From Aspidiotus rigidus (lineage: Eukaryota; Arthropoda; Insecta; Hemiptera; Diaspididae), in contig JAVHKY010000037.1 in the NCBI GenBank assembly GCA_035079385.1, forward strand, positions 62,001 through 126,000: a DNA stretch of 64,000 nucleotides. The letters are read 5' to 3'. Below are positions 1 to 11,620 of the stretch, one piece after another. Position numbers and translations under genes: made by a program. Position 1 is the first letter of the stretch, and every line of letters starts with the position of its first letter. A model generated the notes under the pieces. The model made no database searches. It saw only the letters and a program-made list of their open reading frames with translations, and was not told the DNA's origin.

Positions 1-169
1 GGCCAAGCCTTTCGAAAAATTGGCCAAATATGGAAGGCGAATTAATTCGAAGTTTTTTTTGGGGGGAAGGAGGACTACCTTGACAAAGACATCAATTGGA
101 TGAGGTTCTCAGCAATAAGCTTCTTCTTGATCATAACGTCGATATCAAGAGTGATACCATTCTCGCCTG

Positions 170-560
170 CCCACGGTCTTTATCAGGTATAATTCGGTGC
201 GGAACTAGTCTTGGGTGAGAGGGAAGGCTACGAGGCGGTGTGTCATAGAAATATAGAGGGATTCTTTAGGTCTTGGATGACAACAGGAACTGGAATCGAT
301 GTAAGGATCTGTGGAAGTGGACTTTCTGTGAAATGCTACACTCGTGTCTGCGAGGAATGATACTAATTTTCAAGTTCCCTATTACCAAAGTGAACTTTAT
401 ACTGGGATAAAGGGTATTGAGGTACGGGAGGAACTCATGCAAGGCGTTCTCCGGCCGTCTCAAATGGACAATAGGTCATCGACGTACCTAATGAGAGAAA
501 GGACCTGTCCCTTCAAGAGAATGGCCACTGCGCAGAAAGTTCTCTGAAATAATACTATTG
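170..560 (-). mobile_element. Penelope-like element fragment (RT catalytic region)
   Basis: Read on the minus strand, positions 489-463 encode RYVDDLLSI, the YxDD catalytic box of a reverse transcriptase. Downstream is a stretch resembling FLxYLNxxxPxIKFT and then, in another frame, DTSVAFHRKSTSTDPYID, which matches the Penelope-type pattern around xxSVYRKPTHTDRY. Stops and frame shifts break the reading frame, so this is a dead copy. Family assignment rests on motif resemblance. The ends are not defined, and positions 1-169 show nothing I can assign securely. Confidence 0.6.
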
Positions 561-599
561 TGTAGTAAATAGTGCAGTCGGGTAACTTTCTTCGATTCA

Positions 600-1425
600 C
601 AATTCTTCTCCCATGATCTGAAGTGTTTGTAGATTATTATTTAATCAGGCCACATTACCAGCAAATCCTAAATTGTTTAAAAATTCCCCATTCATTTCAA
701 CCTCTCTATTTTCCTGAGTCATTTTGCAAAGATTTCCTCCAGTACACAGTTGGAGAAATTCAGCGAGAGCAAATCTCCTTCTCTGACGCCTCTTTCTATT
801 TTTATATTTGATCCTGTTTCAACTTTTCTAATGTATAAATTCTCTATGCCACGGATTGCCATTGATCTCCGTATTAATTTGTGATCTACTGAGTCAAATG
901 CTTTAGTGAAGTTGAGTTTATGAATAACAGATTTAGTTCCATTTTATATTCGTTTGACTTCTCAATCAGCTAGTCTATCGTAAAAATATGATAAATTGTT
1001 GAAAAATCTTCCCTGAAACCTGTTTTTCCCCTCCCCCGATTTTCATCTAGTAACCTATGTACGCGGGTTTTCAGTTACAGAGGTTTGATTCAAGGCTGAT
1101 AGGTCCGAAATTTTCACTCTGGTTCTCGTCTCCTCTTCTGTAAAAAATTGTCATTTCTGCAATTTTCCGTTGATGGGGCACTAGTTGGTTATTTAGGATG
1201 GCAAAATAATTTTTCAGAATAACTGGGATAAGTATTTCTGATAGTTTCATTTGTAAATCTAACCGGTCCGGAGCTAAATTGTGTTCAAGTTTTTCGATCG
1301 TTGAACTTCTATCTTGTTTCCTCGTATTGGTGGGGCAGTTCCATTTTTTCGGTTTCTCAGTGGCGTCTCGTGGACACAGAAAAGCGTCACGCAAATTCTT
1401 GACTGTTCCAATCCAAAAATTCATC
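600..1425 (-). mobile_element. Degenerate non-LTR (RTE/CR1-like) reverse transcriptase fragment
   Basis: On the minus strand the region encodes, in order, an RT finger segment (IAEMTIFYRRGDENQSENF, 'GPISLESN', near 1200-1075), then TKAFDSVDHKLI (about 910-875), which contains the motif A aspartate region, and then RGVREGDLLSLNFSNCVLEE (about 800-735), matching the family pattern RGVRQGDPLSPxLFNxVLExxF. Stops and frame shifts lie between the blocks. The order agrees with RTE/CR1-like LINEs. No 5' ORF, endonuclease or 3' tail is visible. Confidence 0.7.
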
Positions 1426-1429
1426 CACG

Positions 1430-2660
1430 AAAATAATAATTATACACAGAAGGTGGAAGACAAATTAACGTTCGCTCCTATAGTGCATAATATTACATTG
1501 ATTCACACAATTTAAATAAAAATAGACGTACAAAGGTATTGTCGAATGTTTCTTTTGGTTTAAGCAATTTCGGAGGTAGGTCACAAGATACCACAAGAAA
1601 ACGTTGATCGGTTCTTGATGCTTTTTATAGGTTCCATGAAGAATAATGGAACGTTTAAGAAAGACTCAGATATGAATTTTGATAGCTCGAAAATTCTCAT
1701 GGATTCAAACTAAATATTCTTGTTCGAAATATTACGATTTCAGGTGGCACTAAGCACTATCCAACGTGACGGCCACACACAAACACCCGTTTTGCCTCTC
1801 GTATAACTATTTTGATGACTACAATACGAAAATTGACTCTCTCATCATTCATACTTATGACCTAAAATACACTTTTCTTCAACAAGACGCGAAGGAATTG
1901 ACGCACAGAGGCACAAATGTGACCGTGGAGGGGAGCAAGTCAAAAGATTTTTTCGGACTACATAAAGCGTGAAAAATTGTGCAAAGATCGATTGGTAACA
2001 AGAAAATCTAAATTTCACCCACAAAGGAGGTGTGTCACAAATCATGTACACACTCGCACTCGCGTAGAATGAAAGGTCGGTTTCTACAGCTGATATGCAT
2101 TTCGAGCATGAATGGTATCGTACGTCGTTTTCACAAATCGCGCAAGTGATGGATTCGGTACGGTTCGGTCAATTTCGTAGAGATTCATCAGGAACAAAAA
2201 CAGTTTCTCGGTCCAGTGAATAATTTCATTACAATATTCTCTTACGAAACAGGTTCTTCCTGTAGCTCACTAATTTTAGAAATTTCTTCTACAATTCATT
2301 AGAAAGTTTCACGCCGATTTTTCGCATCAATCGAATAATAAATGAAATCACACGCCTACGTTGAAGTCTTTTCAAATAAATTCACTCACCATCTGCTCCG
2401 CTAGAACGAGTTTTCAATTCATTTGGAAATCGACTCACACAGAAAACCTAGTGATAAATCACTCACACTCATTCGAATTTCGAAGATGATTATCGTTTCA
2501 CTCCTCTCTACGGACACGAGGGCGAATCAAATGATAGAAATTTATTCTTTCGGTCAATTTTCGGTCAGCACCACCGTTGTTAGACTGAAGAAGTGCAAAT
2601 TGAATGAATCGCGCGATCGTTCTTCTGTTCTCGTTCCAAGACTGGACAGATAAAAAAAAA
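1430..2660. other. Non-coding stretch, probably first intron of the glypican-like gene
   Basis: I see no coding exon or repeat here. If the glypican-like exon at 2668-2824 is real, this AT-rich DNA is the start of its first intron, which also holds the RT fragments further left. Open frames on both strands are short and lack family resemblance. Confidence 0.4.
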
Positions 2661-2667
2661 AACTCAC

Positions 2668-2824
2668 CAAGAACAGCAGTTTCCGGTATCTTGGTTGACA
2701 GATTCCTCGACTCGAATATTGGCCGCACATTGCCGCAGTGAGGAATATCGGCGGGTAAGGCACGCACACAACACACGTACACACCGAAAATTATGATTAA
2801 TCTCGAATAAAATGACCCGATCAT
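2668..2824 (-). CDS. First coding exon of a probable glypican (dally/GPC family), partial
   Basis: The exon encodes a hydrophobic N-terminal signal peptide (residues about 1-22, starting MIGSFYSRLIIIFGVYVCCV) followed by CGNVRPIFESRNLSTKIPET. Known glypicans start their mature ectodomain with a similar Cys-x-x-Val-Arg segment, for example the GPC3 type with 'VPETPVPG' at the same place. A clean donor (GTGAGT on the minus strand, 2667-2662) ends the exon in phase 1 after 52 codons. The start is the first ATG of the frame and precedes the signal peptide. Glypicans are GPI-anchored heparan-sulfate proteoglycans that shape Wnt, Hedgehog and BMP gradients. Later exons must lie beyond the left edge, so the assignment rests on one exon and an unrelated secreted protein is possible. 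Confidence 0.5.
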
Positions 2825-3700
2825 AGTGCTGAAATTCTAACCTATAATTACAGGTCTCGGTACGAAATTACAGGGTGTCGCCGACTCGCTAATTATAATA
2901 TACCTAATTTTTTTTTTATTTCAAGCACAGAACATTATCACTATTTCGGCAATATTCGATTGGCGAGAACAATACGTAGCGACAAAATACGAATTCATGC
3001 CAAAAATTCGATCTCCACAAATTCACAGCGATATTGAACGAATGAAATAAATTTTCAACCGCGACTACTCGAGACGAATTCGCGACTCGCGGGTGTAATT
3101 TGAAAGCTACGTTAACGCACCTTGAAACGTTTTTCACACGAGTCACATGGCGATAGAATGAATTGAATTGAACTATTCGGCTATTCCACGACCACGAGAC
3201 TATGACTGCGACTCTTCCTACGTACTATGAATTACGAACGCAACATCCACTGCACCACAAGAACGCGTCTATTCGCTCGCTCGCTCTCTCTCTTTCTCTC
3301 TCTGTTCGGTACGTGTACGAATCTCGCGATGACTCGCCTGTTGGTTATAGTGGTCTACGAGTTCTGTTCAATTTATATGTACCTACCGTGTAGTCTGACG
3401 AAGTCCGTTCCCAGTCTGCGATGCGTTTCTCACACCACACACGAACATCCATAATAAAAGACAGAAATGAAGAATTCACTTCTAGGTGTACAGAAATAGA
3501 AAAATACGTTCTGCAGAGGCTGCAGAGGCGCTCCGAGACAAAAGTGCGACAAAACAGCTGACCGCACGTATCAGTGTTACCAATAACATTGATATTACCG
3601 GTATCTCCTTCTTGGAGCTAGTTTTTAGGCCTTCAATTTATCAAAATCGAGTTACCGCGTTTGATGATTGAAGATTCTCGAAGCACAAAATTAAGAAAAT
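2825..3700. promoter_or_regulatory. Upstream region of the glypican-like gene with a CT-rich tract
   Basis: No coding exon was recognised. A CT microsatellite at about 3280-3305 is GAGA-like on the minus strand, and the surrounding DNA is richer in CG dinucleotides than the flanking DNA. Position directly upstream of the secreted-protein exon suggests a promoter. This is inference; no TATA box or initiator was established. Confidence 0.3.
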
Positions 3701-3906
3701 AAAAATCAGCGAACAGTTTATTAATATCAGCAATTAAACTTGACCTATATTATCCAGTAAATTAATCAATTAATCTCGAGATTTTAAATTTATTATTATA
3801 AAACCTTTTTTTATAATTTGTTTTCCCCAATATTGTTTTGTTTATTCCCGAACGACTGTCGATTTTACGGTTGGTAAAATTGTCCGTTAGAGTTAGAACG
3901 ATCAAG

Positions 3907-4405
3907 TCCAGGCAGATTAGGTTTGGAAATGAAAATAACTGCCGTTGATTCGCGGATCATGCGTGGAATGGTCTCCTAACACAGTGGTGTATTTACACTT
4001 CGTAGCGTATTAGGCATACTAAGCAAATAATATTATTCATGGCGCCTATTTTGGAGAAATTTTGCCAGCAAAAATAGCGCCTAGGTACTTTGCTTTTACG
4101 TCATAGGCACGTGCCTATCTTGCCTATTAAGAAATACGCCACTGTCCTGACAAACATACTATAAAAGTTCACAGCGATCTGAGGGCGACTTTTGCACCAT
4201 CAAAAGGGATCGAAGTAGGTACAACAAAAATACGAGTACCGGTAAGTTTTTTGAAAATAAATCGAAAACTAAGAAAGTTTCAAACAAAAGCTATTCCTCA
4301 AGTACTTTTCCTCAAATTCTCACTATTTAAACGCTAACTGATGTCAAAACCTCGAGCTAAGAAAGTTGATTTGAAAGTTGAACATTTTTCAAAATTTCTG
4401 CGTTT
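3907..4405 (+). mobile_element. Decayed third copy of the long-inverted-repeat element, split by a MITE
   Basis: The segment from 'ccaggcagattagg' onward follows the outer arm of the 54.7-56.9 kb element in order: the 'tggtctcct' block, 'ttcacagcgatc', 'aaataaatcgaaaactaag', 'gtttcaaacaaaag' and 'gatttgaaagttgaac'. It carries many substitutions and is interrupted by the small element at 3982-4144. Only one arm is present. Confidence 0.7.
3982..4144. mobile_element. hAT-type MITE with 8-bp target-site duplication
   Basis: The 163-bp element starts CAGTGGTGTATTT and ends AAATACGCCACTG, giving 13-bp terminal inverted repeats with one mismatch. It is flanked by TCCTAACA (3974-3981) and TCCTGACA (4145-4152), an 8-bp duplication with one mismatch. 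The related arm at 54.8 kb reads through this point without the insert ('ggtctcctgatgaacatact'), so the empty site is known. An 8-bp duplication and CAG-type ends are typical of the hAT superfamily. There is no coding capacity. Confidence 0.85.
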
Positions 4406-5555
4406 TTTTACATAAATACTTGACTTACCTATTAAAATCACGCTGTAGTAAAGAATCCTTGTTACTCGTTGAATTTCCTAAAAATGGCTGTCGGCCTACA
4501 GGCAAAAGGTGTAACTCCCAAAATTAGTGGTTTTGAGTAATTGAGTTGATAATGGTTTCTAGTTCTCGTGATGATAATTCATCGTTCTACAATAATAAAA
4601 TGATGCATAATTCATTAATTATGCGAAAAATAACAAATTATTTTCCATTTTTATTGTAAATATAAAATTTATTTCAGGTTTTAATTATAGAATTTATTTC
4701 AAGAATTTTCCGTTTTTGTAAGATCAGCTCACCGTTTTCATAAAAACAGAGTGCTAATTTTCATAAAACGCCTCACCCCAATTAAAAAGAGGAAATAGAC
4801 CTTTTTTTCTCTGTAGACTCGCGTTTTCTAACAAGCCTCAAACTTGTCAGGGAAAAACGAGGTGTGAAAAATTGTATTTTGAAACATTTTTCTCAAACTA
4901 TCTATTCTGCAGCAAGAGCTGGGTAAAACTTTGTAAAATATTTGATTTTCGTGCTAAATATTCCTAAGACGTCTTGAGCGTCGAGAGAATGGATTTTCTT
5001 TATAAAATTTATTTCAAGTTTTATATTCTATTCAGTACCACAGTAAGTTGTTTTTCGACTCTCCTGTAAAATTACCATTTTCTGAGATACGAAATGTTGA
5101 CTCTAGGCCGACGATATCTCCTCTGAAGCTTGAGCCACATTTTTGTTTTTGAAAATCAAGAAATTACTCAAGTTTATTATTTGAAGTTACTTCTATGCAC
5201 ATAGCATTGAAGAAATGCATACCAGTATAATTATGAGGATCACATGTATATAAGAAGTTCCTGTATGAGAGTACAAAAATTGTTACTGTGTAAAATAATT
5301 CACAAGAAGAGCTTGTGTCATTTAAAAAGTCAATGTAAAAATATAATCATGAAGACTGAAAAATAAAGTTGTAGATACTTATAAAATGAAAAAAAAAAAA
5401 TGGTACATAAAATTAAATTACAGAGGAATGAATTACTATAGGTATCGTTTTTCCTCTGTGCATATAGTTTGTCAACCCTGTTGAAAATAGAGAGAAATAA
5501 ATCAACATTTACCCTCGAGAGTACTGTGGTCAAAGACGGCTGACCACGGCAATGA
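4406..5555. other. Intergenic DNA, nothing recognised
   Basis: AT-rich sequence with short open frames only. I see no family resemblance, no clear repeat and no splice-supported exon. It may contain further old transposon sequence beyond the recognisable arm at its left. Confidence 0.4.
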
Positions 5556-6045
5556 TATTATTTATCGAAGACGAGGCACTGATCGTTCTCTTACCCCGAG
5601 CACGTAATGGTTCTCTTCTCGGCAAGAAACAACGGGCGTTTTCGCGGATGCATCCGCCTTGGTCATACACGGAGCCTCAGTCGATCTCTTACCGCGAGCA
5701 TGTAATGGAAAACGAAGTCGCCGGTATCATTTTCTCCTTGGCAAAAAACAACAGGAATTTTTGCGGATGCACCCACCTTGGTCATACACGAGGCCTCAGT
5801 CGATCTTTTACCGCGGGCATGCAATGGAAAACTAAGTCACCGGTATCATTCCCTCCTTGGCTGGAAACCAAAGGAGTTTTTGCGGATGCACCCGCCTTGG
5901 TCATATACGGGGCCTCAGTCGATCTATGTTGAACCCAGGGATCATTCGCCTGACTCTGTCAAACACGGGGTCTTGATCGTTCTCTTACCACGAGCTGATG
6001 AAGAAAGTCGAGCTTGACGGTATCATTCCCTCCTCCGGATGAAAA
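5556..6045 (+). repeat. Tandem array, 119-bp unit, about three to four copies
   Basis: The block 'ggatgca(t/c)ccgccttggtcata(c)acg' recurs at about 5646, 5765 and 5884, a regular 119-bp spacing. A partial copy starts near 5565 ('atcgttctcttacc') and a diverged partial copy ends near 6045. Most copies retain 'tcagtcgatct(c)ttaccgcg' and 'ccggtatcattccctcc'. Because 119 is not a multiple of three, the frame changes from copy to copy and no protein repeat is implied. Confidence 0.85.
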
Positions 6046-6354
6046 CCCGAGAACTACGGTCAAGGGGGGTTGGCATGTCCCCCACCCTAAATTTCTTGTT
6101 CACTTTTGTCAAGTTCCACTTACCTTATTAGGTTAGGTCAGTTTCCACCAGATTGAAAGTCAATATTTCTTCAAGTTCTTCACATACAAATAGCTTGATA
6201 GTCAAAAATATTCCAAGTCCCATAGAATAAACAGGTTCCCTGTTAAAATTTGGAAAAGTGAGGGGCGGGTATTGTTTTCACAGTAGCCCCACCGAAGATT
6301 GTGAGTATTTAAAGAAAGAGGAAACCACAAAACATAAAAATTGCGCATTTCAAC

Positions 6355-6835
6355 ACTAATTGAGCCTATTTCATTCAGCTTTTGGGGTGAAAATTGGACA
6401 TGGGGGGCTATCGCGTCACTAACTTTGCACACTGTTTCATGCAAATGAGGTTTGGAACAAACAGAAATATAAGGGTGGAACAAACCGGAACAAACGTATA
6501 ACAAACGATTCACACTATTTTGAGGTCAAAATTCGAAATGGAGGGCTGTCATGTCACTAACCCCGCACACTGTTTCATGGGGATGGGGGTTAGAACAAAC
6601 AGAAATAAGGGTGGAACAAACCGGAACAAACGTAGAACAAACGATTCACACTAGTTTGAGGTCAATATCCGACATGGAGGGGGGCTGTCGTGTCACTAAC
6701 CCTGCACACTGTTTCATGGGGATGGGGGTTGGAACAAACAGAAATAAGGGTGGAACAAACCGGAACAAACGTAGAACAAACGATTCACACTATTTTGGGG
6801 TCAATATCCGACATGGAGGGGGGCTGGTGACATTG
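6355..6835 (+). repeat. Tandem array, 138/139-bp unit, about three and a half copies
   Basis: The block 'cacactgtttcatg' begins at 6428, 6566 and 6705, spacing 138 and 139 bp. Each unit includes 'ggtggaacaaaccggaacaa', 'aacaaacgattcacacta' and 'gacatggaggggggctg'. The last unit breaks off near 6835. The repeat sits about 300 bp from the 119-bp array but shares no unit sequence with it. Confidence 0.85.
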
Positions 6836-6839
6836 ACCT

Positions 6840-7811
6840 TTTACAAAGAACTAATGAGAACAAAGCTTCTGAAAATCATCACCCATAGTATTTAAATTTT
6901 AAATGGAGCGATTTCTTTCTATCCTGTTTTTATCCACGTGCTCAATAGAGCTTCTGCCGGAGCTTACATACGCAAGTACACAAATACATACTAGGTAGAA
7001 ACTCCAAACCACAATCGAAACTTCCGAGCGTAGCGCGCTTCAGGTGAGTGCGGAGAACCACTGAATTATACTCGTGCGTCATCTTGAGTCAGTCAGTCTA
7101 GATCCTTTGGTTGCTGAGTTGCGCTCCGTTTCTACTTCTATGCGTATGTCATAGTTCTGTACTCACTTCATTACTGTGTGCTCTGCCATACAAAGTGAGA
7201 TTGACGTGTTTCCATAACCGCGATTCGGAGAATGATATTATATTGCTTTCAAAAAGAACGAAAAAATTATTCTACAATCCTGCAAATTTCACGATTTCTA
7301 ATATTTTTATCTGAGAATCCGATGGTCGTTTTAAACTTTTTTTTAACAGCATTAGTTTTAGAGATATACTAGCAAGACGGCGCGCCTATGGCGCGCCTCT
7401 CTCGTTGTCTTATATTTAGATATTTTTTGGAATTAAAAAATACATATTTTTTATTTTTTAATACTTGTGTCATTTAAACTTTTAAATGTTTCTTCATATT
7501 GTCTGTCATTCATTACAAAACGGAAGAAGTAGGACATTGTCAATGAATTGTTGGCGAAAAAAATTTTTTATAGAAAACATGTAAATAATTCTATAGATCA
7601 CTTTTCTGTGGACCTGTATTCAAAATTTTTATGCAAACTCTTTTTCTTTTTCAGTCTTCTGCATCCATATCCTCTAATTATCAATATTGTAATAATTGAT
7701 TCTACTTGTTGTCCTCCTGTAATCTGCAAATTAATAGAAGAAAAACCTCTTGATTTTAAGATTAGTCAATTCATTTTCCCTGTCCTCTTTCACTTTTTCT
7801 TCTCGAGGTCC
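6840..7811. other. Intergenic DNA with a short GC-rich hairpin
   Basis: The only marked structure is GGCGCGCC-TAT-GGCGCGCC at 7379-7397, two self-complementary 8-mers in otherwise AT-rich sequence. No coding exon was recognised. Confidence 0.4.
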
Positions 7812-7960
7812 TCAATATCAACTGCCCCATGCACTCTTGATCTAAGTCACATTTTTGCAATCTGAGGAAATAGGTCTCTTTCACTAGTGAAAGACACCTA
7901 TTTCTCCAGATTACAAAAATGTGACATAGGTCAAGAGTGTCTGAGGCCGTTGATATATTC
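7812..7960. repeat. Palindromic element, about 149 bp
   Basis: The two halves are near-perfect reverse complements meeting at ACTAGT (about 7888). The left arm carries 'gcactcttgatctaagtcac', 'atttttgcaatct' and 'gaaataggtctctttcac'; the right arm returns each in reverse order. It could fold into a long hairpin and looks like a small foldback MITE. No target duplication was established. Confidence 0.8.
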
Positions 7961-10650
7961 TTTTGGACCCACTCACCTCCAACTAACAGTTATTCTTGAT
8001 GTCGAGTCCTGATTTTTGTAATTCACTATTTTATAAGTATTCATCTGTTAAATCCTGATGACGTCGAATTTTTCTCCAGTTTATAATAAATTAAAGTTTA
8101 ATTGGGAACCTTTTCTATGGGGGGATTCTTGAAAATTGTGATGTCTAGTCATTTGCCAAGAATAATGGTTGAAATTTTTCCATTTCCTCCTCCTGTCATA
8201 TAAATGTGGGAAATCAAAATTCCATATTCCTCTCTCATCATAATAGCTTGAAAATAAAAATATTCCCAAGATACCATCTTGTCATAATTGTATAGCTCGA
8301 TGTACAAAATTTTTTCAATTTCAACTCATTTGGTGCTTCAATGTTTTCTAAGATCCTCTTCTGTCATACATACTTAGCTTGATTCCCAATATTTGAAATA
8401 TTTTCAAATCTGACTCCTTTAAAAGTACAAATTTTTACTAACCCCTATCCGTCATATACAGCTCAAAAGTCTTACTTTTTCCAATTTTTTCGAGTCCCTC
8501 CTGCTTTGGTTAGTTCAATTTTAGAAATTTTATCAAATGCAATCCATTTTTTGGGACTCAGATTTTGAATTCAATTCTCAATATTGAAAACAACCCATCC
8601 CATAGAAGAGGATCTCTGAATTCGTTGTTTGACTTTGTAAACGCCATTGTTCTTCATTACAACTTTCAATTCGATCTTTTTTGGTTGAATGATATGAATC
8701 TGATCAAAAGCTTCACTACAATATTCATTTAGTCAATGTGATCTCTGCAGAATCGCTCCCTCTATTTTTCCTGAATACATGTCTCTCACATTAGGTTTAA
8801 GCCTATACTTTCCTACCCCCTCTCTAAAAAACACACCCACATAATTGTCCATACTCCATCATTTATCTAATCATCAAAAACTTTTATTTTGATTTTGGTT
8901 GACATCAGTTATCCTATATATGATCAAACTGCTCGCACGCCTAAAAACTTCACCCTCTCACCTAAAATTACTGACTCCATCTTGTAACTACTTACAACCT
9001 TAAAAACCGTTATTATTTCTTAATCGTAGCTCCTTAGTATCACTCACATGAAAACACTTGTACATATCCGATCTTTTTTCCCCAATTAAAAATTTAAGCC
9101 CCTACACTTGGCTCAACTCCTTCCAATTCTCTTCCGTATTCTCGTTCTTTGTTTCCTACACCATTTCAGTTGTTTTCATTTTTAACGCTCGCGGGTAGCC
9201 TATTTTTAATAACGCTTTATTATTGTTTCTTTTTGTCTTACCATTTAAATTTTACATAATCTTATGAAATTCTCCTGTAACTATCTGTGGATATTGCTTA
9301 ATTGTATAATTGTTTCTGAGGCTCCAACGGATAAGAAATACTCAATAGAAAATAATTTTTCTTCAACTATACATTCCTGTTAGTGGCAAAAATATAATAC
9401 TCTTTACGTGCTATTGCCTGCTTCAATTCCTGTATTGGTTCATTCGAATTTCTTCTCTGACTTCATGTGTTTGCTTCAGAACTTTTGCGCTGTCTCTTAT
9501 TTCTCATTGTTTTCTCACGTATGGATCGGAATATTTTATTCATAAAATTCGTCAGCAACTATCTGCTAACTCATGTAAAATTAGTCCTTCATACAAGACA
9601 ATTTGCTTAAAAAAGAATAAAAAATTTTCTCAATTGTTTTACATAGATAGGTGACTTAAGAATTCTAGCAAACAATAGTAAAATCCCTCCATAAAGCTGA
9701 TGGAAAAAAAAAAAAAAAAAAAAAAACAGGAAAAGAGCGTTTCACACTCCCTTGCAACAAAATGAAAAATTTGTAGCCCTATTAAGTAAGGATGAGTAGG
9801 ATTGACCTTACTCACCCGTCTCGAAGAATAAAAATCAAGTAGAAGTATCAAGGTTTGTCTCTAGTTAGGTTTCAATGGACAGAATCTCAAGTCTTGCGAA
9901 AGAAGCGTACTACCAAATAATGAGTACAAGAAAGAATAAAACATACAACTGCCATCGGATGAAACATCTAATGGCTTCATACAACTTATTCTCACTTGCA
10001 CAGTGCAAATAATGATTAACACTCATTGTAGTATCGACACTTTTATATGCCTGGCTTAGAAAACAGATTGAACAATTATCCCCAAATATAACTGAACGCT
10101 TTATTATTTAAGATAATGAATCGAACTCTTTTAGATCACACTCTCTGGATAAAAATAAGTTTACTCTGAAGGATTTCCAGATAATTGATGAAAAGTCACC
10201 CGATAAAATTATTTTTCTCCACGCATGGATCTGAGAATAATTGATAAAAACTCTCAGGATAACACTCTCTCGAAATATCAATTTCCTTGGGATAACTTTG
10301 TCTACATGAAATTGTCCAGGTATTCACTATTTAACTTTTTCGTCTAATATTACCTATTATCATTTATTTCCAAAATAGTTCGTCGGGTAACAATTTCAAC
10401 TTTGTCTACATGAAATTGTCCAGATAGTCACTATTCAACTTTTTCGTTAATATTACGCATTATCATTTATTTTTTCCAAAAATAATAATTGATCGTCGGA
10501 TAATAGAGCCGTTCCGGCAAAGATTTTCATAGAAACATTTGTACAATTTGTAGTTCAACGTGAACCGCCGTTGATCGCCCGATTTCGGCCAGTCAAGTTC
10601 AAGAATCCGCGGTTCAACGATCACGTGATCTCACGTTTTTCGATTGTTAT
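7961..10650. other. Long AT-rich intergenic stretch, nothing recognised
   Basis: About 2.7 kb with no splice-supported exon and no family resemblance. A poly-A run of about 22 lies at 9704-9726. The block 'actttgtctacatgaaattgtccag' occurs twice (about 10300 and 10400) with similar flanks, so a short local duplication of about 110 bp is present. Confidence 0.45.
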
Positions 10651-10783
10651 CTGCCGTACTAAGTTGAATTGACGTATATGCAGACAATGAATACAGGGAA
10701 AAGAGATTATGGGTGAGCTTGATATAGCCTCTTTTTCTCGTATTCATTGATTGCATATACGTCAATTCGACTTTGTATGGCAG
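10651..10783. repeat. Palindromic element, 133 bp
   Basis: It starts CTGCCGTAC and ends GTATGGCAG. The inner arms match as reverse complements through 'gaattgacgtatatgca' and 'caatgaatac' to a short loop near 10715. Flanks read 'gttat' on the left and 'ttata' on the right, which could be a short target duplication, but this is weak. It lies about 840 bp upstream of the eIF2A start codon. Confidence 0.75.
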
Positions 10784-11620
10784 TTATAATGATTGTATAG
10801 ACTGCGCTAACGTGTACAAAATGAGCGAGAAACGCGTCCACAGATCTGATAAGCGTAAGCGGCACGCACCACGTTTTGCGTGTATTTTCATACGACGTGA
10901 TCGTTGCCACTTATAATGTTATATCCAAACGCATGTTGTCTTACCTACGAGATGTCGTGCCGCGAAACGCGGCGCTTAGCGCAGTCCATACATTAAATAT
11001 TATAATTATAGTCAAGCGAAAAGCCAAAAAAAAATACAAAAATCATCAAATAATTTTGATAAAGGGAGTTTGGATTAGTATTATAGAGATAGAGATACTA
11101 CTATTCACGTAAGTGGATATACGTCCCATTTGCCGACAAAGGAATAGGACGTACATCCATTTTCGAATGATTTCACAGACGGAGCACACACGCACACACT
11201 CGTAGGTGAATCCGCCAGAAGATCCAGTTTTCTAGATTCGTATTTCCGATATACGTCAATATCTCACTTTGTACGGCAGAGCTGCAGTGCAAATAAAATA
11301 GAGTGGATTACAATTCAACGAAGTACGAAGATGATACGGATTTTCTTCAGAACTTCGATGAGCGATGCAGTTGTACACGTTGAACGGTCGTACCGTGTGT
11401 AAAACTGATCCCAGGTGGATCCGCAACGGAGTTCCCTACTTCACATAATAAATGTATTGACGGATAGCGTAAGCTCGAAAAGTTGTTGATTAATGTATAA
11501 GTATTCCATCGTGGTCATGTGCATCTCTCGTTGAATTTCAAACCAGTTGAAGCGAATATTTTTGTTCCATCCATTCTAATACTCAGGAATGCCCTGGTAA
11601 CGCATTACGAAGATTTAAGA
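10784..11620 (+). promoter_or_regulatory. Upstream region of eIF2A
   Basis: No coding exon was found. An imperfect inverted repeat (tggatatacgtcc at about 11113 and ggacgtacatcca at about 11149) lies about 500 bp before the start codon. CG dinucleotides are more frequent than in the AT-rich block to the left. The transcription start was not identified. Confidence 0.35.

Noticed and set aside
5995..8070. CTGATGA words at 5995 and 8055 as hammerhead ribozyme cores
   Set aside because: Neither has a paired stem II followed by GAAA in the right place, nor matching outer helices.
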